Below are positions 58,083 to 64,000 of a DNA stretch of 64,000 nucleotides, one piece after another. This stretch comes from an uncultured Collinsella sp. (GTDB taxonomy: Bacteria; Actinomycetota; Coriobacteriia; Coriobacteriales; Coriobacteriaceae). The translations under genes were made by a program, and so were the position numbers. The first letter of the stretch is position 1. Each line of letters starts with the position of its first letter. The stretch is taken from contig CAAEON010000005.1 of NCBI GenBank assembly GCA_900757615.1, forward strand, positions 44,285 to 108,284, written 5' to 3'. The notes beneath the pieces were generated by a model. The model was given only the letters and a program-made list of their open reading frames with translations, ran no database searches and was not told the origin of the DNA.

Positions 58083-59816
58083 CTATATCTTACCGAGCAT
58101 GATCCAGGCGGAGCTGTCCTGCGCGAGCCTGCCGTCTGCAAGCGGTGATGAGGTGAGCAGGACCCTGCCCGCCGGCAGCTCCACGGGTGCTGCACCGAAG
58201 TTCGTCACACACGCCCATCCGTTGTCGCGGCGATAGGCGATGACGCCACCCTCAGCGCCCTCGGCACCATCCGCAAGGCCGGTGCGCCCGTCAAGATCGA
58301 GCCACGCAAGATCGTTGGCGCACCCGTGCAGCTTGCGCCGCAGCCAGAGGGCGTCACGATAGAGCGCAAGCATCGATGTCGGGTCCGCTTCTTCTCTATC
58401 GGCAGCGTAATCGGAAAACCATGCAGGCTGCGGCAGATGGGGCGCCGCATCGGCGTCCGCAGGCGAAAACCCAAACGATCCGCCCTGCGTGGGATCGTCC
58501 GCCGCTACCCATGGCAGGGGCACACGACAGCCGTCGCGCCCCTTCTCGCGCTTCGGTCCGTGCGTATTGGTCGCAGTGGGATCTTCGAGTGCAGCCCACG
58601 GAATGTCAGCCACCTCAAAAAGGCCGAGCTCCTCACCCTGATACACGTATGCCGAGCCCGGAAGCGCCAGCTCAAGCAAAAGGGCCGCCCGCGCGCGGCG
58701 CTCGCCGAATTCACGGTCCTCGTCATAAGACGACCCGTCGCGTAAGAGCCAGTCGAGCGCAATCTGGTGGTAGCGCGTCGCCTTGATTTGCGGCAGGGCA
58801 TAGCGTGTCGCCACGCGCGGCACGTCGTGGTTGGAGAGTACCCAGGTCGAGGCGGAATCGGATTCGATGGCCGCCTTCAAGCCCTCCTCGATTGCAGCGT
58901 GCATGTCATCATAGGTCCAAGTGGCCTTGGCGAACTCAAAGTTAAATGTCTGACCAAGCTCGCTGGGACGCGCGTAGAGATACTGACGCTCGGGCAGCAC
59001 CCACGCCTCGGCAACGGCGCTGCGCGGCGGATCATAGCGGTCGAACACGCGACGCCACTCGCGATAGATCTCGTGGACCTCGTTGCGATCCCACAGCGGA
59101 TGGGTGCCGTCGTCAACCATGTCATCGCCCTCGGCGAGATGCCACCGGTCGAGGTCATCGCGGTCGAGATCCTTGGCAAGACCGTGCGCCACATCAATGC
59201 GAAAGCCATCGACGCCTCGATCGCTCCAAAACGCCAGGACGTCGCAAAAGAACGCATGAACCTCGGGGCACGACCAGTCAAAGTCCGGCTGCTCGGGCGT
59301 AAACATGTGCAGATACCACTGACCGTCCGCGACACGCGTCCAGGCGGGGCCGCCAAAGTTGGCATTCCAATTGGTGGGAGGCAGCTCGCCATGTTCGCCG
59401 CGACCATCGCGGAAGATATAGCGGGCGCGCTCGGGCGATCCGGGGCCGGCGGCAAGAGCGGCCTTGAACCAGGGGTGCTGGTTGGATGAATGGTTGGGCA
59501 CGATGTCGACGATGACCTTGATGCCGCGCACGTGAGCCGCAGCGATCATGTCATCGAAGTCGTCAAGCGAGCCGAGCCGTGGGTCGACATCGCAGTAGTC
59601 CGCCACATCATAGCCGCCATCGACAAGAGGCGATGGGTAAAACGGACTCAGCCAGATGGCCTCGATACCCAGCCGCTCAAGATAGTCCATCTGCTGGGTA
59701 ATGCCCGCGATATCGCCCAGACCCGAACCAGTCGAATCCTTAAACGAGCGCGGGTAGATCTGATAGATCGCGGCATCGGACATCCATGAGCGCGAAGAAG
59801 ACTTTTCTGTAGCCAT
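58083..59816 (-). CDS. Alpha-glucosidase (GH13, oligo-1,6-glucosidase type)
   Basis: 577 residues, intracellular (no signal peptide). GH13 regions: QIYPRSFKDSTGSGLGDI, VDIVPNHSSNQHPWF (region I), GFRIDVAHGLAKD (nucleophile Asp), SAVAEAWVLPERQYLY (acid/base Glu), TWVLSNHDVPRVATRY (region IV). Hydrolyses short alpha-glucosides such as maltose or isomaltose oligomers. ATG 59816 with GGGAG nine bases upstream; a longer open frame runs through the tRNA genes and is not real. Lies between two tRNA transcripts. Confidence 0.93.
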   Translation of the reverse strand: MATEKSSSRSWMSDAAIYQIYPRSFKDSTGSGLGDIAGITQQMDYLERLGIEAIWLSPFYPSPLVDGGYDVADYCDVDPRLGSLDDFDDMIAAAHVRGIKVIVDIVPNHSSNQHPWFKAALAAGPGSPERARYIFRDGRGEHGELPPTNWNANFGGPAWTRVADGQWYLHMFTPEQPDFDWSCPEVHAFFCDVLAFWSDRGVDGFRIDVAHGLAKDLDRDDLDRWHLAEGDDMVDDGTHPLWDRNEVHEIYREWRRVFDRYDPPRSAVAEAWVLPERQYLYARPSELGQTFNFEFAKATWTYDDMHAAIEEGLKAAIESDSASTWVLSNHDVPRVATRYALPQIKATRYHQIALDWLLRDGSSYDEDREFGERRARAALLLELALPGSAYVYQGEELGLFEVADIPWAALEDPTATNTHGPKREKGRDGCRVPLPWVAADDPTQGGSFGFSPADADAAPHLPQPAWFSDYAADREEADPTSMLALYRDALWLRRKLHGCANDLAWLDLDGRTGLADGAEGAEGGVIAYRRDNGWACVTNFGAAPVELPAGRVLLTSSPLADGRLAQDSSAWIMLGKI

Positions 59817-59956
59817 GGGGCGTATCTCCCTTGCAACGAGGTTATGCGAGATGCCCACGATGATACGCCCAAAGCGGACATTCGCGGCAAACAACGCCAC
59901 AGCCACGACCCAAAACGCTCGCCCCCTCTCGGGTTCGAGCCTAGGAGATAGGTACA

Positions 59957-59988
59957 ATAAAAGCCCGGCTACCGTAGTAGTCGGGCTG
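59957..59988 (-). terminator. Terminator of the Gly-Cys-Gly tRNA transcript
   Basis: Minus strand AGCCCGACTAC, loop TAC, GTAGCCGGGCT (one mismatch), then TTTATT. Confidence 0.8.
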
Positions 59989-59995
59989 TTGCGTT

Positions 59996-60071
59996 TGGAG
60001 CGGACAACGGGGCTCGAACCCGCGACCCCAACCTTGGCAAGGTTGTGCTCTACCAACTGAGCCATGTCCGC
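59996..60071 (-). tRNA. tRNA-Gly (anticodon GCC), copy 2
   Basis: Identical over 73 bases to copy 1; encoded CCA. Last gene of the Gly-Cys-Gly transcript. Confidence 0.97.
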
Positions 60072-60113
60072 ATATGTAAAACAAAACGGGCGCCGGAGCG
60101 CCCGGATGTTGCC

Positions 60114-60187
60114 TGGAGGCGAAGCCCGGATTCGAACCGGGGGTAAAGGCTTTGCAGGCCTCTGCCTTACCACTTGGCCACTTCGCC
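60114..60187 (-). tRNA. tRNA-Cys (anticodon GCA)
   Basis: Acceptor GGCGAAG/CTTCGCC, anticodon loop CTGCAAA, T arm CCGGG-TTCGAAT-CCGGG, discriminator U, encoded CCA. Confidence 0.97.
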
Positions 60188-60221
60188 GAAAAAGGACCGC
60201 CTAAACGGTCCGGAAATGCAA

Positions 60222-60297
60222 TGGAGCGGACAACGGGGCTCGAACCCGCGACCCCAACCTTGGCAAGGTTGTGCTCTACCAACTGAGCCATGTCCGC
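60222..60297 (-). tRNA. tRNA-Gly (anticodon GCC), copy 3
   Basis: Identical to copies 1 and 2; encoded CCA. First gene of its transcript, about 13 bases after P2. Confidence 0.97.
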
Positions 60298-60309
60298 TTG
60301 CGGGTTATT

Positions 60310-60359
60310 AATTTACGCGAGTTGTCCAAAAGACGCAAGTACTTTTTTCAAAAAACTTG
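60310..60359 (-). promoter_or_regulatory. tRNA promoter P2
   Basis: Minus strand: A/T-tract AAGTTTTTTGAAAAAAGTAC, TTGCGT (60338-60333), 17 bases, TAAATT (60315-60310). Same layout as P1 and P3. Confidence 0.75.
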
Positions 60360-60402
60360 TCTGCCGCATGTTCTTAGTAGCTAAACGCGCTAAAGCGATT
60401 GG

Positions 60403-61149
60403 CTAGGCACACGATTCCAGCGCTCCGCTAAACAGCTTCACCATCTGTACGCGCGTGCCGGCACCGTCCGTACGACGAGCAACCTCCACGTTATCGACGA
60501 GCATACGCATAAGCTTGATGCCACGGCCGCGCTCCTCGGATGCGACCGGCTCGCTCGTTTCATCGATAGAATAGCCGGCACCTCGATCAAGCACCTCAAC
60601 CACAACGCGATCGCCATAGGCCTGAACCGTCAGGACGCACCCGATACCGCCCGCATGGTCATAGGCATTACCCAGCGCCTCCCCCGACGCCAATGCGACA
60701 TCGTAGCGCTCGTCACGGCGCAACGGAAGCGATTCAAGGAGTTCGGCGATGCGATGTCGGTAGTATGGAAGATTCTCGATACCCTGACGGACCTCGACGC
60801 TCTTACTCCAGCGAGGCAGCTCCCCCACCGGAATAGCGGGAATAGACTCCCGTGCCGGCCCCGCGACATGAAGGATATCGACAAGACGAGCAATCTCCAA
60901 AAAGCGAACAACTTCACCTGATGCATTGACGAGCGAAAGCAAGCCTTCTCGCCTCATGAGCTCACGAGCGCGCGTAAGCAGGAATGCCAAGCCCGTCGAA
61001 TCGATAAAGCTGACAGCCTGACAGTTGATGACGACACGACGCACACCGCGGCCAATCAAAGCATCCAACCGCCGACGCAGCGCAGGCACCGTGGCGATGT
61101 CGATATCGCCTGGTGGCGTCAAAACCGCTATGTCATTCCACTCATTCAT
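60403..61149 (-). CDS. STAS-HATPase fusion, partner-switching regulator
   Basis: 248 residues. Residues 1-100: STAS domain like anti-sigma antagonist SpoIIAA, with SFIDSTGLAFLL; Ser51 is the site that kinases phosphorylate. Residues about 130-245: SpoIIAB/RsbW-type kinase domain with N-box EALGNAYDHA (Glu157, Asn161), G1 LDRGAG (Asp188) and G2 ERGRGIKLM. Antagonist and kinase are normally separate proteins. ATG at 61149 has only a weak GGGGAA. Directly downstream of the PP2C phosphatase gene, so both probably belong to one switch. No sigma factor is adjacent. Confidence 0.88.
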   Translation of the reverse strand: MNEWNDIAVLTPPGDIDIATVPALRRRLDALIGRGVRRVVINCQAVSFIDSTGLAFLLTRARELMRREGLLSLVNASGEVVRFLEIARLVDILHVAGPARESIPAIPVGELPRWSKSVEVRQGIENLPYYRHRIAELLESLPLRRDERYDVALASGEALGNAYDHAGGIGCVLTVQAYGDRVVVEVLDRGAGYSIDETSEPVASEERGRGIKLMRMLVDNVEVARRTDGAGTRVQMVKLFSGALESCA

Positions 61150-61227
61150 ACGACCATGGTTCCCCAAAAAAGCCCACTCGATGCATTCGTTTCCCCAACC
61201 GTACGGATTCAGCCCGCCCAGCGTCGT

Positions 61228-63573
61228 CTATGAACGACCCCGTAAAAACTCAAGGGACACCAATGCAATGTCATCGTCCAGCGCCGATTCGGTAAATCGG
61301 TCAAGCTCGCCCAAGACCTTGCCGCAAATGCCCGACACGCCCTCCCCCGAAACAGAAAGCAGAAGGTCGCGCAAGCGCTGCTCGCCAAAGAACGCTCCGG
61401 TACGGTCGCGGGCCTCAATCGTTCCATCCGTATACATGAAGAGCATGTCGCCAGGAGCGAACGTAAACACGCCTGTCTCGTACACCATGCTCTCAAAGGC
61501 ACCGATTACGCCCGATTGGCATCCAAGCAGCTCGACCTCTCCCCCACGAGTCTCGCCGCCACCCAGCGGCATCGACTCTGGCCTGATGACCATGGTCGGA
61601 GGATGGCCCGCCGAACAATACGTTGCGCGTCCGGCTTTAAGGTCAATCTTGGCGATAAAGGCTGTCACGAACGTCTCGACCCTCGAAAAGCCCATGAGCA
61701 TGCTATTGAGCGAGCGTGCCATGCGGGCCGGTCCAGCGCCCTCCCAGGCATATGCCGTCAGGGCCGTCTTGACGAGCGCGGACATCGATGCGGCCTCAAT
61801 GCCTTTGCCAGACACATCACCCAGAATCATGACGGCGCAATCGTCGGGAAGACGGATGAGCGTATAGAAATCGCCGCCGACCAACGCCGAGTTCGTGGCC
61901 GACAGGTACACCGAATCGGTTGCGATACCCGGAACATCCCCCAGGGAATTTCTCATGCCGATCTGGAGCGTCTGAGCGATATGGCGCTCCTCGCGCTTTT
62001 GAGATTCGCCTTCGTAGATCAGTTCAAAGTCATGCGCCAAGTGCACCAAGTAGTCATATTCAAGGTCATCAATCGGCTCTTGGCTACCATCACGAAGCAG
62101 CAGCGCGCGCGTTGTCGGTCTCTTCGCAACAGAAGCAGGGACAATCGCGTCGTTACTGTGCTTGCCATCACCCTCAGAGCGCGGGCGCCCCGCCTCGATG
62201 CCGGAGTCGACGTAGAGACCTTGACAAGGCAGACCGTGTGCCCTAAGCCAGCCTCCCATAGACATCGATTCGTCAACGCGAGTTATACGGACGTGTTTAA
62301 GGTCCTCGGCACTCGTGCCGCCCAAAACAGACGCCTCAAAGCCATCAGGGCCAGCCCCCAGACGTGCCGCTGGCGTTGTCGTGGAAAAGAAAAGCTTCTC
62401 GGGATCGTCCGGCAAAGCAACGCGACTGCCGCCTTCAAAATCTATGACGTAGGAGTCCAGACTGGCGTCATACTCAACAGGGCAAAAATGGCAGTTGAGC
62501 ATATTGCAGATCTCGGACGATACCGCCTGAGTAGCCGCGGCGGAATCGTCTAGAAAGGTAAATAACTCATCACGTAAGACATTGAGCGAGCGGCCAAGCT
62601 CGGCCGTACGACGAGAGCGAAGGCTCGATGCCATGCCGACCAGCTGGATAGACAGGTAATCGCAAATGACCTCGAGTACATTAACGTCATAGGCGAGCGG
62701 TGCCTGGGGGCGTTTCCAACCAACTTCAAGCACGCCAAGGATCTGCGTACCGTAAAAAACGGGAAGACAAATCTCGCTGCGGTACGGAGGCATATCCTGC
62801 ACGCGCAACAGGTGCTTAGAACGATTGTCCAAGTCCATGAACATACCGGAGGCGGCCCTATCGCCCTCAAGGTCCTGTTGAATCGACAAGCGACAGGCAC
62901 GCGACTCGCGAAGAACATACGTCGGAATGCCAGCGCCATACGGCAAAAACTCAGGCAGGTAGCTGTCATACAGCTCCTTGGAAACACCGCGTAGCTTAAA
63001 ACCGCCGCTCTCAGAAAAATAGATAGCGGCACCCGAAGCATCGAGCGTTCCTACAAGCTGGTTCAAAACAGTATCAAGCAGGCTGGGTAACTCATCGGAG
63101 CCCACAGTGCTCATAATGACCGACAACGTGCCCGAGAGTCGCTTATTTGCCACTCTGAGCTCCGAAAGAGCGCGCTTGAGCTGACGGTCGTGCGAATACT
63201 GTTCCTCGATGCTATGGAGCGCCACCAGAACGCGCGGCGCGCGGCGGCCAAAGATGCGAGGCGGTGTAACCGAACCGGCACGAACGATGACGGGAATAAA
63301 GGAACCGTCGCTTAACTTGAGCATCAACTCGCTCTCGGTTCCATTGGTCTCAAACGGAAGACGGTGCTCTGTCGCACGCTCAAATGCCGAAGAGTACAAG
63401 AGATCTTTAACGTCGCCGTTGATCACATCGGGACGCTCTTCACACATCAGGTCGAGCAATCGATTATTCACATGCAAAATGGTTCCGTCGAGCTCGCAGA
63501 TGATGACAGCATCGCTCGTAATCTCGACCAGCTGGGCAACATCTGCCCACTCGTTGCGCTCAAGCGTTTCCAT
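61228..63573 (-). CDS. PAS-GAF-PP2C phosphatase (SpoIIE/RsbU type)
   Basis: 781 residues. PAS domain (about 12-115; ITSDAVIICELDGTILHVNN), a helical linker, a GAF domain (about 150-310; SGAAIYFSESGGFKLRGVSK), a middle region with Cys residues (SEICNMLNCHFCPVEYD), and a C-terminal SpoIIE phosphatase (about 565-780) with metal Asp in VGGDFYTLI, LGDVSGKGIEAASM, MYTDGTIEARD and LDDDIALVSL. Should dephosphorylate a STAS-domain Ser in response to a small molecule or redox cue. ATG 63573 with GAGG six bases upstream. Transcribed after tRNA-Leu. Confidence 0.93.
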   Translation of the reverse strand: METLERNEWADVAQLVEITSDAVIICELDGTILHVNNRLLDLMCEERPDVINGDVKDLLYSSAFERATEHRLPFETNGTESELMLKLSDGSFIPVIVRAGSVTPPRIFGRRAPRVLVALHSIEEQYSHDRQLKRALSELRVANKRLSGTLSVIMSTVGSDELPSLLDTVLNQLVGTLDASGAAIYFSESGGFKLRGVSKELYDSYLPEFLPYGAGIPTYVLRESRACRLSIQQDLEGDRAASGMFMDLDNRSKHLLRVQDMPPYRSEICLPVFYGTQILGVLEVGWKRPQAPLAYDVNVLEVICDYLSIQLVGMASSLRSRRTAELGRSLNVLRDELFTFLDDSAAATQAVSSEICNMLNCHFCPVEYDASLDSYVIDFEGGSRVALPDDPEKLFFSTTTPAARLGAGPDGFEASVLGGTSAEDLKHVRITRVDESMSMGGWLRAHGLPCQGLYVDSGIEAGRPRSEGDGKHSNDAIVPASVAKRPTTRALLLRDGSQEPIDDLEYDYLVHLAHDFELIYEGESQKREERHIAQTLQIGMRNSLGDVPGIATDSVYLSATNSALVGGDFYTLIRLPDDCAVMILGDVSGKGIEAASMSALVKTALTAYAWEGAGPARMARSLNSMLMGFSRVETFVTAFIAKIDLKAGRATYCSAGHPPTMVIRPESMPLGGGETRGGEVELLGCQSGVIGAFESMVYETGVFTFAPGDMLFMYTDGTIEARDRTGAFFGEQRLRDLLLSVSGEGVSGICGKVLGELDRFTESALDDDIALVSLEFLRGRS

Positions 63574-63597
63574 CGTGAACCTCACCGTCTATCGGTA

Positions 63598-63622
63598 ACA
63601 AAAAAGCCTCCGAAGAGGCTTC
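63598..63622 (-). terminator. Terminator of tRNA-Leu
   Basis: Minus strand AAGCCTC, loop TTCG, GAGGCTT, then TTTTG. Just before the phosphatase start, which must have its own promoter or read through. Confidence 0.85.
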
Positions 63623-63632
63623 TCAAATGCGA

Positions 63633-63722
63633 TGGTGTCGGAGGCGGGACTTGAACCCGCATGACCAAAAAGCGGTCACTAGCACCTCAAGCTAGCGCGT
63701 CTGCCAATTCCGCCACTCCGAC
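63633..63722 (-). tRNA. tRNA-Leu (anticodon GAG)
   Basis: 87-base class II tRNA plus encoded CCA: acceptor GTCGGAG/CTCCGAC, anticodon stem CTAGC/GCTAG with loop TTGAGGT, long variable arm TGACCGCTTTTTGGTCA, T loop TTCAAGT, discriminator A. Confidence 0.96.
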
Positions 63723-63780
63723 ATGCTATGTTGTTGATTCGCAGTTCGCTTTGTTGGACCCGCGCGTTCAACGAGGAAAA

Positions 63781-63830
63781 TAATAACCTATGATTCGAGA
63801 ACTGTGCAAGCACTTTTTTGAAAAAAGTTT
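63781..63830 (-). promoter_or_regulatory. tRNA promoter P3
   Basis: Minus strand: A/T-tract AAACTTTTTTCAAAAAAGTGC, TTGCAC (63809-63804), 17 bases, TTATTA (63786-63781). Shares the element AAAAAAGTnCTTGC with P2 (P1: AAAAAAAGTTCTTGC). Confidence 0.7.
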
Positions 63831-63866
63831 ACGAATTTGTAAATGCGCTGGTAGATCTGTATGTCC

Positions 63867-63991
63867 GGGTCGGAATGGGGGCAACTTCCCAACGCGTCCT
63901 CGGGCATGCGGCACATTTTGTTTCGCGCTTCGCGCTACAAAATGTGCCGCCCCCTGCGGAATGCGTTGGGAAGTTGCCCCCATTCCGACCC
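63867..63991. repeat. Large nested palindrome at the right edge
   Basis: 31-base arms (63867-63897, GGGTCGGAATGGGGGCAACT..., and 63961-63991) with one mismatch, enclosing a second perfect 14-bp hairpin GCGGCACATTTTGT/ACAAAATGTGCCGC (63908-63921 and 63937-63950). No T-run on either strand. Same style as the palindromes at 10213 and 54784 but different sequence. Confidence 0.85.
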
Positions 63992-64000
63992 TGCGTTAAC

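Noticed and set aside
57866..60297. Regularly recurring 73-base repeat, possible CRISPR-like array
   Set aside because: The repeats are tRNA-Gly genes with full cloverleaf, not spaced arrays.

Overview
The window is a contiguous bacterial chromosome segment of high GC content. Gene content suggests an obligately anaerobic gut actinobacterium of the class Coriobacteriia, most like Collinsella. That assignment is inference from family composition: class III ribonucleotide reductase NrdDG, DUF3793 plus flavodoxin, a YolD-partnered Y-family polymerase, PTS/LicT control, and Fe-S aldo/keto reductase. No marker gene was compared. There is no prophage, integrase, CRISPR array or rRNA operon.

Layout. 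1-1791: NAD+ synthetase cut by the left edge. 1.9-2.5 kb: small DUF4160 pair. 2.6-7.5 kb: a PTS operon with its own antiterminator, a RAT-like hairpin over a terminator, a ceramidase-like hydrolase and an AEC transporter. 7.7-10.1 kb: two lineage-type proteins of unknown function. 10.3-15.1 kb: ettA, sdpIR, tcdA and a TatD nuclease. 15.1-26.6 kb: a GntR regulator and a ten-gene operon with homologues of the fructoselysine enzymes FrlB, FrlC and FrlD (two copies), joined by a YfcC-type transporter, two amidohydrolase-fold proteins with altered metal ligands, YjbQ, BtpA and an FGGY kinase. 26.7-31.0 kb: two HAD phosphatases, pgi, and an orphan protein resembling only the N-terminal domain of iron alcohol dehydrogenases. 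31.1-33.1 kb: an SOS-type promoter driving a Y-family polymerase and YolD protein. 33.1-34.9 kb: copper-type HMA protein, DUF3793 protein and flavodoxin. 34.9-38.1 kb: amino-acid ABC transporter. 38.2-43.1 kb: nfo, Fe-S aldo/keto reductase, ketopantoate reductase family protein, two secreted or membrane proteins. 43.1-45.6 kb: metY with a Cys-containing leader peptide, and a divergent LysR gene. 45.7-52.2 kb: rnhA, a Gfo/Idh oxidoreductase, acyP, Fur, Cof, slyD with a UreE-like gene, an M19 dipeptidase, a YgjP-type peptidase. 52.2-57.2 kb: folate genes (folE, HD, folB) and nrdG/nrdD with NrdR-like boxes. 57.8-63.7 kb: six tRNA genes in three transcripts, an alpha-glucosidase, and a partner-switching pair (PAS-GAF-PP2C phosphatase and a STAS-HATPase fusion).

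The best candidate for an undescribed system is the operon at 15171-26559. The FrlB, FrlC and FrlD homologues fit Amadori-compound (fructosamine) breakdown, but the transporter, the two unusual hydrolase-fold proteins, YjbQ, BtpA and the third kinase are not in the Escherichia coli frl operon, so the substrate is probably different or composite. Secondary candidates are the cysteine-containing leader of metY, the HD protein placed between folE and folB, the slyD-ureE-like pair without urease, and the STAS-HATPase fusion. Several long perfect or near-perfect palindromes lie between genes and are not simple terminators.
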